Of a stretch of DNA of 64,000 nucleotides, positions 9,174 to 17,833 are shown one piece after another; positions within the stretch are counted from its first letter, which is position 1, and every line of letters starts with the position of its first letter. The position numbers were made by a program, and so were the translations under genes. Origin of the DNA: Bryobacterales bacterium (lineage in GTDB: Bacteria > Acidobacteriota > Terriglobia > Bryobacterales > UBA6623); NCBI GenBank assembly GCA_028819255.1, contig JAPPMB010000135.1, positions 1 to 64,000 of the forward strand, read 5' to 3'. The notes under the pieces are model-generated. The model was not told the origin of the DNA. It did not search any database and was given only the letters and a program-made list of their open reading frames with translations.

Positions 9174-10726
9174 CCAAGACGATATTCATCCGGGATCTGA
9201 CGATGCTGTCGTCCCGGGAGCGATTCGAGACCATCCTCCTGGTCCGGTCCAAGGAAACCCGCGAAAAAAAGAACGGGCTCCCGTACCTGCGGCTCCTTCT
9301 GGCCGACAAGACAGGCTCGATCGACACCAAGATCTGGGACAACGTTACGGAGATCTCGAACGTGTTCCAGGCAAACGACTTCGTCCGCGTGAAGGGCAGG
9401 GTCGAGATCTTCAACAAGCAGCACCAGGCGGTCGTCACCTGGCTGCGCAGGGTTCCCGAGGACACACTCAGCCTCGCCGACTTCCTGCCGCACACAGAGT
9501 CCGACATCGAGTCGATGTACGGCAACCTGCTGGCAACGATCGGCAGGTTCTCGAACCCGGACCTCAGGCGGCTGCTCGGCGCCATCTTCAGGGATCCGGA
9601 CTTTGCGCGGCTCTACAAGCGCGCTCCGGCCGCCATGTCCAACCACCACGCCAAGATCGGAGGCCTGCTCGAGCACGTGACCGGAATGCTCAGGGTTGCC
9701 GAGACGGTGGCCTCCCTGTACCCGGAGATCGACGGTGACCTTCTGGCGTGCGGCGTGCTGCTGCACGACGCAGGCAAGGTCTACGAGCTGACCTCGGAGC
9801 GATCCTTCGAATACACGGATGACGGACAGTTGCTGGGCCATATCGCGATGGGAACCGTCTGGCTCAACCATTGGTGCGACCGGACCGAAGGCTTCCCGCC
9901 CCGTCTCAAGACGCTTCTGCTTCACCTTGTGCTCAGCCACCACGGCAAGCAGGAATTCGGCTCCCCGGTCATTCCACGGTTTCCCGAGGCAATGGCGCTC
10001 AACTTCATCGACGACCTGAGCTCGAAGCTCGAGATGATGCGGGACGCGCTGGCCGGAATCGCGGGCGAGAGCGTCTGGAGTGCCCGGCACAGGACCTTGG
10101 GTCGGTCGATTCTCGACACGAAGGCATTCCTTCGCCAGGACGAGGACGGCCGTCCCGAGCGTAAGGCCAGCGAGGCATCCAAGTTGGAGAGGCCAGCCCC
10201 CGCGGAAGCCCAGCCGCAGATCGGGCCGGTCGCGGTCGCGGCTCCGCCCGTCCCAGTGCCTGCATCTGTTCCTGCGCCGGAGCCTTCTCCGGCTGTGGCG
10301 GCGGAGGTGAGGAGAGACCCTGTCCAACCCCAGCCGCGGACTCCTGTGGAGGCAGTCCCTCCGCCGGTTCCCGAGGCCGACGAGACCCCGGCGGCGGCAG
10401 CCGACGAGCCCGTCCCCGAGCCCCAGCCGGAAGCCCGTGCCGAGCCACGGCCGGCGAACCCTGAGGTCGTCGCGAAGCCATCGCCGTCTCCAGCTGTCGA
10501 GGAATCCGGACCGAAGTCCGACGGCCCCCCGGAATCGCCGGAACCCAAGAAGAGGGAACCTGCATCGGCGGCTCCCAGCAAGGGCAAGAAGGTGGCTCAC
10601 CGGCCAGTCAAGGCTTTGCGGCCCAAGCCGGCCCCCCTTCCCAGCAAGGTGCCGCCGTCAACCGCGAACCGGCCTGCCCCGCCCCCGCTTCCAATGCAGC
10701 CGACCCTGTTTACGGGACACGACTAG
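9170..10726 (+). CDS. YhaM-like 3'-5' exoribonuclease (OB fold + HD domain) with long Pro/Ala-rich tail
   Basis: 518 aa. Residues 1-100 form an OB-fold nucleic-acid binding module (LRLLLADKTGSIDTKIWD). Residues about 155-300 form an HD phosphohydrolase domain with GGLLEHVTGML, the paired HD in LLHDAGK and a later metal histidine stretch (LSHHGKQEFG). This architecture matches the YhaM/CBF1 family of exonucleases. From about residue 330 to the end the protein is a low-complexity chain rich in Pro, Ala and Glu, ending in a basic segment and MQPTLFTGHD; known YhaM is only about 310 aa. The tail is likely disordered and may be an RNA- or partner-binding arm (inference). Confidence 0.87.
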   Translation: MTKTIFIRDLTMLSSRERFETILLVRSKETREKKNGLPYLRLLLADKTGSIDTKIWDNVTEISNVFQANDFVRVKGRVEIFNKQHQAVVTWLRRVPEDTLSLADFLPHTESDIESMYGNLLATIGRFSNPDLRRLLGAIFRDPDFARLYKRAPAAMSNHHAKIGGLLEHVTGMLRVAETVASLYPEIDGDLLACGVLLHDAGKVYELTSERSFEYTDDGQLLGHIAMGTVWLNHWCDRTEGFPPRLKTLLLHLVLSHHGKQEFGSPVIPRFPEAMALNFIDDLSSKLEMMRDALAGIAGESVWSARHRTLGRSILDTKAFLRQDEDGRPERKASEASKLERPAPAEAQPQIGPVAVAAPPVPVPASVPAPEPSPAVAAEVRRDPVQPQPRTPVEAVPPPVPEADETPAAAADEPVPEPQPEARAEPRPANPEVVAKPSPSPAVEESGPKSDGPPESPEPKKREPASAAPSKGKKVAHRPVKALRPKPAPLPSKVPPSTANRPAPPPLPMQPTLFTGHD

Positions 10727-10773
10727 CCTCCGGACAAAGCCTTCACCGAAAGACCTTTTCAGCCACACTCCCC

Positions 10774-11586
10774 ATGCCAGCACAGATGACTCCAGATACG
10801 GCCATGGACCGTTCGATGCAGGCAAAGATCATTGCCGTCACCGGCTCCACACAGGGACTGGGAGAGAGTGTCGCGCGTCTGGCCGCGGAGCGCGGCGCGG
10901 CGGGCATCGTCATCACCGGCCGCTCGAAGGAGAGAGGCAGGGACGTTGCGGCCGGGCTCGCAGGTCCGCACTGCCGGGCCGTGTTCGTACAGGGAGAGCT
11001 GGAGGACCCTGCGACCTGTCGAGAGATCGTCGCCAGAGCCGACGAGGAATTCGGAAGGCTGGATGGGCTCGTGAACGCGGCCGCATGCACGGAGCGCGGA
11101 ACGCTCGAAGACACTTCCGCAGAACACTGGGACAAGTTCATGGCCGTGAACCTTAGGGCTCCGTTCCTGCTCATGCAGGGTGCTGTCAGAATCATGCAGA
11201 GGGAGGGGCGAGGCGGCAGCATCGTGAACATCCTGAGCATGTCGATGCACGGCGGAACGCCCAATCTGACGCCGTACAGCGTGTCCAAGGGCGCACTGGG
11301 AACACTGACAAAGAATGCCGCCCATTCGCAGAAGCGGCATCGGATTCGGGTCAACGCCCTCAATATCGGCTGGATGGCCACGCCCGCGGAACACGCCGTG
11401 CAGCTGCTGGAGGGCCGGCCCGAGAACTGGCTCGAACTCGCGGACAAGGGCTCACCCTTCAAGAGAATCCTGCGGCCACGGGACGTGGCTGGCATGGTGA
11501 CGTACCTTCTGAGCGACGAGTCCTGCATGATGACCGGTGCGCTGATCGACTTTGACCAGCATGTGCTGGGCATCTACAGCCCATGA
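10774..11586 (+). CDS. SDR family oxidoreductase
   Basis: A 270-aa classical short-chain dehydrogenase. It shows the nucleotide-binding TGSTQGLG motif, an NAA motif (VNAAACTERG), catalytic Ser in NILSMSMHGG and the YxxxK pair in YSVSKGAL. The C-terminal SDEScMMTGALIDFDQ segment is the usual SDR end. The start could be ATG 10774, or the internal ATGs at 10786, 10804 or 10816, nearer the Rossmann strand. Substrate cannot be told from sequence; relatives act on sugars or polyols. It lies 47 bp after the YhaM-like gene on the same strand. Confidence 0.9.
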   Translation: MPAQMTPDTAMDRSMQAKIIAVTGSTQGLGESVARLAAERGAAGIVITGRSKERGRDVAAGLAGPHCRAVFVQGELEDPATCREIVARADEEFGRLDGLVNAAACTERGTLEDTSAEHWDKFMAVNLRAPFLLMQGAVRIMQREGRGGSIVNILSMSMHGGTPNLTPYSVSKGALGTLTKNAAHSQKRHRIRVNALNIGWMATPAEHAVQLLEGRPENWLELADKGSPFKRILRPRDVAGMVTYLLSDESCMMTGALIDFDQHVLGIYSP

Positions 11587-11895
11587 CGGTGCGATCTTCG
11601 GCCCGCAGTCCTCTGCGAGCCCGTGCGAGGCGAAACTCGCGGAGCGCGTTCGGGCCTTCCGGGGCCCGCACCGGGCCGGGCGGGACAGCAGCCGTACGGT
11701 AGCGTTCCGACGCCGTAGGCTCCTGGCAACCGGGTCCGTGGATTCCAGCCTGGGTGGACGCGCCAGGCACCGCGAATCCGTTCCGCTTCCGTGAGCAGCT
11801 GCCGGCCAGCCGCCAGCCCGCACGGCCGACTCGCCTTTGACGAGTGGGCCGAACACGGGTGCCACGCGATTCGACGCGATCGGGCGGATCCTAGA

Positions 11896-11904
11896 TGCTA
11901 TTCT
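11896..11904 (+). promoter_or_regulatory. Possible extended -10 promoter element for tRNA-Lys
   Basis: TGCTATTCT fits an extended -10 (TGn plus TATnnT), placing a start about 58 bases before the tRNA. No good -35 hexamer is seen at 17 bp. Confidence 0.3.
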
Positions 11905-11968
11905 GAACAGACGGGCGGGTTCGGCCTATCGTGGCTGACGACAACCTCCCTGCGGATCGCACCGCTGT

Positions 11969-12044
11969 GGGCGCGTAGCTCAATTGGTAGAGCAAGTGAC
12001 TCTTAATCACTAGGTTCGGGGTTCGAGTCCCTGCGCGCTCACCA
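11969..12044 (+). tRNA. tRNA-Lys (anticodon CTT), CCA encoded
   Basis: A full cloverleaf can be folded by eye. The acceptor strands GGGCGCG and CGCGCTC pair with one G-U. The D arm is GCTC/GAGC, the anticodon stem AGTGA/TCACT carries the loop CTCTTAA with anticodon CTT (12001-12003 region), and the T arm contains GTTCGAGTC. Discriminator A at 12041 is followed by the encoded CCA to 12044. tRNA genes are common phage and island integration targets, and the DNA just downstream is gene-poor and degenerate. Confidence 0.95.
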
Positions 12045-14405
12045 CGCCCGCCTGTTCCGACGCAGATGGTCCCCCGCACCCCTGACCTGCTCAAGGAACT
12101 GCGGTCTCGTTCCGTCCCGGCCAAGTATGCACGCCGGATAAGTTGTAACTTTGTGTCAATAAAAGTCAAGAATCATGCGAGCGTATCCGATGCTGAACAA
12201 GGGCTTGATGAAGGGAAAAGTGATGCACCGGTCTGACAGGATTTTGTTTGCATCCAATCTCGCAGGTGGGATCCTTCTCGCCCTCATATGTGATCGGAGG
12301 CCGAGAGATCACGCTAGCTGTCAACGATTTTGTTGTCAACTGTGCTGTTGACGGACGGGTGCGCGACTTTGTCTCAAGATCCGTGGTTCTTTCGCTCGAC
12401 GAGTCGAGAGCCCTTGCTCAGCATGGGGTTTGCTCGCTTGGCACATTACTCCTATTGAAGAGAAGACATGGGGCGTGCCAAGCGCCCGCTTGTCGCGGGC
12501 GGCCTGGTGCTGGTTGGGGGGCTTGGAAGCAGGGCTCCCAGCGCACCGCGGAAATGGCAGCCATGTCAGGGACTCGTCGGGGGTCGGGGCGTCTGGCACG
12601 GATGCAGCGGCGGCCCATGTGCTGTGCTGAGTCCCGACCGTAGGGGCCAGGTCCGGAAACGAGGCCACTTGGCGGCGGCCGAGCGTGCCGAGCTCGGGCA
12701 TCTCGACGCACACAGGCTGGCAGCCGTGAGACGCTGGCCAGCGCAAGCCCTCAAGAGCCAGCCTGGGGGACCTGCCGTGCCTGAAGTACGGCGAGGACCC
12801 GCAGCCTCACCTTAATCGTCCAGCCGCAGTGCCTCGGCGAGTGCCGGGTCGCGCTTCACCCACCCCGCATCTTCATCCGAAATAATTGTCTTCAAGATGG
12901 TGACAAACTCGTGAGGCGAGAGGCTGGTCGTCCCTCAATCTCCATCCTCAAGCTTCAGTTGCTGCCGAAGGCGGCAGATGTCCCGGCTCCGGTGATACGC
13001 CGCTTCCAGTTCGTCGAGCCGCTCAGCGAGTTGCTGCTCGAACGCCTCGCTGGAACGGTTGCCAGCGGCAACGCGAACATAGGGGTCCCTGAAGCACTGC
13101 ACGGCCGCGCGGTGGGTGCCGCACGCTCGAAGCCCCCCTTTTCCCGCCAGTCAAGCTCCGCGCACACCCTCGCGGCGGTGAGAACCGACTCTTTTGCAGC
13201 ATGGAGGGGCAGCGAGTGCGGAACAATCGCGCACCCCAGCAGCCCCACCAGAACGAGGACGAGCGACCGGCCGACGGGGCTGTGGCGCGGCGGGTGCCGG
13301 CGTGCTCCGACTTGTGACCTCCGCCCTTGCCGGCCGCCAGCGTCAAGGGCCTTGTCCTTGGACCCGCCGCTGTGCCGCACGGCCGTGTCGACGATCGTCC
13401 GGAGGCTCGCGCCTCTCACGGCAGCGTCCTCACGAACAACACACAAGGCAGCCCTCCGACCCCGAGCGCGGCGACGCCGAGCCATTTCCGCAGTCCTGAA
13501 TGCCGGGTCAAGACGACCGCCCCTGGTGCCGCCGCGGAGACCGTGCTCGCCAAGGGGTCTTGCAGCACAGGCAGCACGTTCGATTCCTCTCGTGCGCTCC
13601 GCACTCTCGACCTCCCATCTCACCAGGCGCCCGAGGAAGACTGCCGACGGCACGGTACCACCGTCGGACTAGCGGAGTCCGTGGGACATAGTGACAAAGG
13701 TGACGAACCCGGTTCCGAGAGCTCACCGGATGCCGAACGCAAGACGTGAGTTCCGGATCAGATTGCGAGCCTGCGCTGGGACATGGGGTGCGGATCGACG
13801 CATGGACCGCTCCCAGTCTCACGGACCAAGGCCGCGGGGCCGTGGACGCAGGCGGGTCTTCCATGACCAGCGCGGCGGAGGCAGACCCTCCTCCAAGACG
13901 CAGTCCAAGGTCTTGAGGCGTTTGGAGGCCTGTCTGCGGGAATCCGTCCGCCAACGGATGAGGCCCGGCGGGTAAGACCACGGGATCACCCTTGACAGCA
14001 GATACATCCGTCTCCTCCGAATTCGGTCCACCATGGCTTGGCCGAACGCTTACGTTCGATGGCGCCCGGTCCGCAAGGGGAGGTCCACTCCGCGGAACGC
14101 CGAGGAGTCCATGTCGGATGCCGCGGGTCCATCCCGTCGAATGCCTTTTCCTCTTGCGCGCAGCCTGGTGCCGGCGACAGCGAAAAAACGCGAGCCTGGA
14201 GGAAAGCGCCACTGGGAATGATCTCCCTCGCACATCCAGCGAATACTCGTGCCCGAGCAGCGTAAGGGGACCGCGAAATCACCCGTTGCGGCCCAGAGCC
14301 GACGGGTTGGTCTGTTTCGGAAAGGACCTCCATGACGGTTCGTCGCGCTCGAGGCTTCCCGCCGCCTCGGACGCATCCGCTGGTCGGCAGCTCGGGACCG
14401 CTCAC
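12045..14405. other. Degenerate, gene-poor region 3' of tRNA-Lys
   Basis: About 2.4 kb with no intact gene. The first 400 bases are visibly more AT-rich than the surroundings. Plus-strand frames such as 12468-12815 (with a hydrophobic start MGRAKRPLVAGGLVLVGG) and minus-strand frames near 13416-13604 (ending WLGVAALGVGGLPCVLFV) contain single membrane-like segments but no recognisable domain. One decayed minus-strand reading frame is listed separately. Integrated-element remains are plausible but unproven. Confidence 0.45.
12812..13340 (-). pseudogene. Decayed membrane/coiled-coil protein gene (one frameshift, one stop)
   Basis: Three coding-like pieces follow one another on the minus strand. 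The first (from about 13290) has a hydrophobic, lipobox-like stretch LVLVLVGLLGCAIVP and ends near a run of six C (13133-13138). After a shift of frame there, the second piece carries a helical segment (AFEQQLAERLDELEAAYHRS) and ends at TGA (12935-12937). The third piece continues in the same frame (HEFVTILKTIISDEDAGW) to TAA at 12812-12814 and has no usable start of its own. I do not recognise the family. A sequencing error in the C run is an alternative for the frameshift but would not remove the TGA. Confidence 0.4.
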
Positions 14406-14411
14406 CCGCAG

Positions 14412-14440
14412 TTGCGGCCCGGCGGATGTATAGCTATGCT
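14412..14440 (+). promoter_or_regulatory. Putative sigma-70-type promoter upstream of formaldehyde dehydrogenase
   Basis: TTGCGG (14412-14417), a 17-bp spacer and TATGCT (14435-14440) fit a -35/-10 pair. The predicted start near 14447 leaves a leader of about 67 bases before the ATG at 14514. Confidence 0.4.
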
Positions 14441-14513
14441 ATGGGACGCTCAAACTGCTTGGGCGGCGGGGGGCGAACCAGCGTCGCCCCCAGAAAGGCA
14501 CAGGAGGAAGAAC

Positions 14514-15704
14514 ATGGCATCAAATCGAGGAGTTGCCTACATCCGACCCGGCGTGGTCGAGGTGCAGTCCATCGACTTTCCCGAACTGGCGCTCGGCAGC
14601 AGAAAATGCGAACACGGCGTCATCCTGAAGATCGTTTCCACCAACATCTGCGGAAGCGACCAGCACATGGTCCGCGGGCGGACCACCGCACCCGAGGGAC
14701 TCATCCTCGGACACGAGATCACCGGCGAGGTGATCGAGGCCGGGCGCGACGTGGAGTTCATCAATGTCGGGGACGTGGTGTCCGTGCCGTTTAACATCGC
14801 TTGCGGCCGCTGCAGGAACTGCAAGGAGCGCAAGACCGGCATCTGTCTTGAGGTCAATCCCGCCCGTCCGGGCGCGGCCTACGGCTACGTCGACATGGGC
14901 GGCTGGGTGGGTGGCCAGGCCGAATACGTGATGGTGCCCTACGCGGACTTCAACCTGCTCAAGTTCCCGGACAGGGAGCAGGCCATGGAGAAGATCGCCG
15001 ATCTGACCCTGCTGTCCGACATTTTTCCGACCGGATTCCATGGCGCGGTCACGGCGGGCGTAGGGCCGGGATCCATCGTGTACGTGGCCGGCGCGGGCCC
15101 CGTGGGACTCGCCTGCGCTCACGGCTGCCAACTGCTCGGTGCGGCCTGCGTCATCGTGGGGGACATGATCCCCGAACGGCTCGCGCAAGCAGCCAGCTTC
15201 GGGTGCGAGACGGTGGACCTGCGCGAAAGCGCCACACTGGAGGAACAGATCGACCAGATCGTCGGTGAGCCGGAGGTGGATTGCGGCGTCGACTGCGTCG
15301 GCTTCGAGGCCAGGGGGCACGGCAAGGATACTGTGGTCGAGCGGCCGGCTACGGTGCTCAACGCCCTGATGCAAGTCACGAGGGCAGGCGGCGGGATCGG
15401 CATTCCCGGACTGTACGTGACGGGCGATCCGGGCGGCGTCGACGACAACGCCAAGATCGGCAATCTAGGGATTCGCATCGGCCTCGGGTGGGCCAAGTCG
15501 CACCACTTCATGACGGGCCAGTGCCCAGTGATGACCTACCACCGCCAGCTCATGCAGGCGATTCTCTACGGCAAGGCCAGCCCGGCCAAGGCCTGCAACG
15601 TGACGTGCATCTCGCTCGACGACGCCCCTCAAGGCTACAGGGACTTCGACAAGGGCGCCGCACGGAAGTACGTCATCGACCCGCACGCGATGATCGCGGC
15701 CTGA
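14514..15704 (+). CDS. fdhA: Glutathione-independent formaldehyde dehydrogenase (zinc-dependent MDR)
   Basis: A 396-aa zinc-dependent medium-chain dehydrogenase that oxidises formaldehyde to formate with NAD without glutathione. Catalytic zinc ligands lie in NICGSDQH and GHEITGE; the structural zinc loop has four cysteines in CGRCRNCKERKTGIC. The nucleotide fold has AGAGPVG and the long insertion is typical of the Pseudomonas putida enzyme type. The start is clear: ATG 14514 with AGGAGG seven bases upstream. The longer open frame from 13992 is not supported. A PQQ alcohol dehydrogenase lies 2 kb downstream, so this enzyme may handle aldehydes made from alcohols (inference). Confidence 0.92.
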   Translation: MASNRGVAYIRPGVVEVQSIDFPELALGSRKCEHGVILKIVSTNICGSDQHMVRGRTTAPEGLILGHEITGEVIEAGRDVEFINVGDVVSVPFNIACGRCRNCKERKTGICLEVNPARPGAAYGYVDMGGWVGGQAEYVMVPYADFNLLKFPDREQAMEKIADLTLLSDIFPTGFHGAVTAGVGPGSIVYVAGAGPVGLACAHGCQLLGAACVIVGDMIPERLAQAASFGCETVDLRESATLEEQIDQIVGEPEVDCGVDCVGFEARGHGKDTVVERPATVLNALMQVTRAGGGIGIPGLYVTGDPGGVDDNAKIGNLGIRIGLGWAKSHHFMTGQCPVMTYHRQLMQAILYGKASPAKACNVTCISLDDAPQGYRDFDKGAARKYVIDPHAMIAA

Positions 15705-15779
15705 CCGGTCGCCATCCGCCAGGGCCAGTCGGGAACCGGCGGGAGCCCGACCGAACCGGCACTGTGTAGGATGGGACCC

Positions 15780-16709
15780 ATGGATCGGCAACCAACCCGG
15801 CGCCGCCTGCTTCAGACAGGCGGCGCCGCAGCGCTGAGCGTTTCTTGTGCGGCCCCCGCCCCGGAGCCTCAACCTCCCCAGCCCCGCATCCCGCTCGGCG
15901 TCTCAACCTATTCCTACTGGCACTTCTCCGAGGAGAAGTACCCGATCGAGAAGGTCATCGACCATGCCGCGAAGCTCGGCTTCGACGGCGTGGAGATTCT
16001 CCACCGACAGATGGAGAACGAGTCGGCGGACTACATGAACGGCCTCAAGCGCCGTGCATGGGAGGCCGGACTCGACCTGATCATGCTCTCGATTCACCAG
16101 GACTTCGTGGACCCGAGCGAGACCGAGCGCCAAGAAGCGATCGACCACACCAGGCACTGCATCGACCTTGCCCACCAGATGGGAATCCCCGCGATTCGGC
16201 TCAATACCGGGCGATGGGGCACGATCCGGTCGTTCGACGACCTGATGGCGGCAAACGGCCAGGAGCCGGCCCTTGACGGGTACACCGATGAGGACGCCAT
16301 CGGCTGGTGCGTGGACTCGATCCGCAAGTGCCTGCCGCACGCCGCCCAGGCGGGCGTGGTCATGGCACTGGAAAACCACTGGGGCCTGTCGACGAGCGTG
16401 GATGTGCTGCTGCGGATCCACCAGGAGGTGGGCGACCCGTGGCTCGGCATCAACATGGACACCGGCAACTATGTCGGAGATCCATATCCGCAGATCGAGA
16501 AGCTTGCCCCGCACGCCTCGATCATCCAGGCGAAGACCTATCCCGGAGGCGGGGTCTGGTACACCCTGGATCTCGACTACCCTCGCATCGCGGGCATTGT
16601 CCGGGACGCCGGGTTCCAAGGCTACGTCTCTCTCGAGATGGAGGGCAACGCGCCCGCCGAGCAGGCAGTTGCGGAGAGCTATCAGGTTCTGCGCGACGCG
16701 TTCGGATAG
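15780..16709 (+). CDS. Tat-exported sugar phosphate isomerase/epimerase family protein (TIM barrel)
   Basis: 309 aa from ATG 15780 (ATG 15771 would add three residues). The N-terminus has a twin-arginine signal ([14 protein letters not shown]) followed by a cysteine, so export and possibly lipidation are likely. The rest is a xylose-isomerase-like (AP endonuclease 2) barrel starting at [11 protein letters not shown], with the metal-type acidic residues in [16 protein letters not shown] and SLEMEGN. This family isomerises or epimerises sugars, and many exported members in environmental bacteria have unknown substrates. It follows fdhA by 75 bp. Confidence 0.88.
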   Translation: MDRQPTRRRLLQTGGAAALSVSCAAPAPEPQPPQPRIPLGVSTYSYWHFSEEKYPIEKVIDHAAKLGFDGVEILHRQMENESADYMNGLKRRAWEAGLDLIMLSIHQDFVDPSETERQEAIDHTRHCIDLAHQMGIPAIRLNTGRWGTIRSFDDLMAANGQEPALDGYTDEDAIGWCVDSIRKCLPHAAQAGVVMALENHWGLSTSVDVLLRIHQEVGDPWLGINMDTGNYVGDPYPQIEKLAPHASIIQAKTYPGGGVWYTLDLDYPRIAGIVRDAGFQGYVSLEMEGNAPAEQAVAESYQVLRDAFG

Positions 16710-17038
16710 CCCGAGGCCCGCGGACAGAATTTCCGTCGGCGACGGGCCATTCGGGCGGTTCCTCCGACCCTGCGGCCCGGCGACCGCTCGGAGCCGCCGC
16801 CGGAGACCGGTGGGCGGCAGTGGAGTTGTCGATTCCAGTTTCCGCCTGCTCGGATCCGAGGGGTCGGCGGGCGTCCCTTGGGAAGGGCTTTCTCAGAACC
16901 GCGGACGGGCCTGACGATCGACTGGTCCGAGCGATCCCGCTAGGGGACCGGCTGCCCCTGCCGAGGGGCCATCGATTGCCGTCGGGGGGCGTCCAATGTC
17001 GAAGTGACTGGATCTGATAGGCTTGTTGGCTATTGCTT
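16710..17038. other. Intergenic region before the cytochrome-PQQ operon
   Basis: About 330 bases with no supported gene. It should contain the promoter of the cytochrome/alcohol dehydrogenase pair, but I see no pair of hexamers good enough to name. Confidence 0.4.
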
Positions 17039-17833
17039 ATGTGGCATCCGCGGTTTCTGGCCCTGCTCCTCGGCTGTCCGCTGGTTCTGGCGGCGGCACG
17101 CACGCACGAGACCAACCCCATGAGGTCCGCCGAAGACTTCGAGGAAGGCAAGCGCCTCTATCGCATCAACTGCGGCGTCTGTCACGGCATGGAGGGCAGG
17201 ACTGGGCGAGGGGCGCGCCTGGCGCGCAGGTCGTACGTGCGCGGCAACACCGATGCGGAGCTCTTTGACCTGATCGAGAGCGGGATTCCGGGAACGGACA
17301 TGCCGGGTCTCTGGCTGGAGGAGGACGCGATCTGGAAGATCCTGCTCTTCGTCCGCACCTTCGCCGAGACGGCAAATGAGGCCTGCGAAGCGGGTCCGGG
17401 CGACGCCTCGGCAGGTCGGATGGTCTTTGAAACCAAGGGATCCTGCCTCGCCTGCCACACGGTGGGGCAGTCAGGCGGCAGGCTCGGGCCCGACATGACC
17501 TATGCCGGAGCAACCTACTCGGCCGACCAGCTTCGAAAGGCGTTGCTCGACCCGGCAAGCGACATCGCGAACCGTTACCGTACGGTCCGCCTGGTCACCG
17601 CGGGAGGCGAGCGAGTCGAGGGCGCCCGGTTGAACGAGAACGCGTACCACATCTTCGTCATGGATCGATCCGAGGAGATCCGCTCCTTTCGAAAGGCGGA
17701 ACTCAAGTCCTTGGAGCAACCATCGGAATCACTGATGCCCGCCTACGGCGAATTGCTGAGCGAGGCCGACCTGGACAACCTGGTCGCCTATCTCTGCACC
17801 CTGAGCGGCACTGCGAAGGAGGACACCCAGTGA
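17039..17833 (+). CDS. Dihaem c-type cytochrome, partner of PQQ alcohol dehydrogenase
   Basis: 264 aa with a Sec signal (FLALLLGCPLVLAAA). Two haem-binding motifs are present, CGVCH at residues 45-49 and CLACH at 136-140, each in a cytochrome c fold; Met ligands are plausible in TDMPG and SLMPAYGE. The start is ATG 17039; TTG 17033 is an alternative. The gene overlaps the PQQ dehydrogenase by four bases (GTGA, 17830-17833), indicating translational coupling. It most likely takes electrons from the reduced PQQ enzyme in the periplasm and passes them to the respiratory chain. Confidence 0.9.
   Translation: MWHPRFLALLLGCPLVLAAARTHETNPMRSAEDFEEGKRLYRINCGVCHGMEGRTGRGARLARRSYVRGNTDAELFDLIESGIPGTDMPGLWLEEDAIWKILLFVRTFAETANEACEAGPGDASAGRMVFETKGSCLACHTVGQSGGRLGPDMTYAGATYSADQLRKALLDPASDIANRYRTVRLVTAGGERVEGARLNENAYHIFVMDRSEEIRSFRKAELKSLEQPSESLMPAYGELLSEADLDNLVAYLCTLSGTAKEDTQ

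Noticed and set aside
8696-10600. A 634-aa minus-strand open frame
   Set aside because: It lies antisense to the SurA-like and YhaM-like genes, which have clear domains; it is a by-product of GC-rich third positions.
12468-12815. A 115-aa plus-strand frame with a hydrophobic start
   Set aside because: Only the first 20 residues look protein-like; the rest is low-complexity with no domain.
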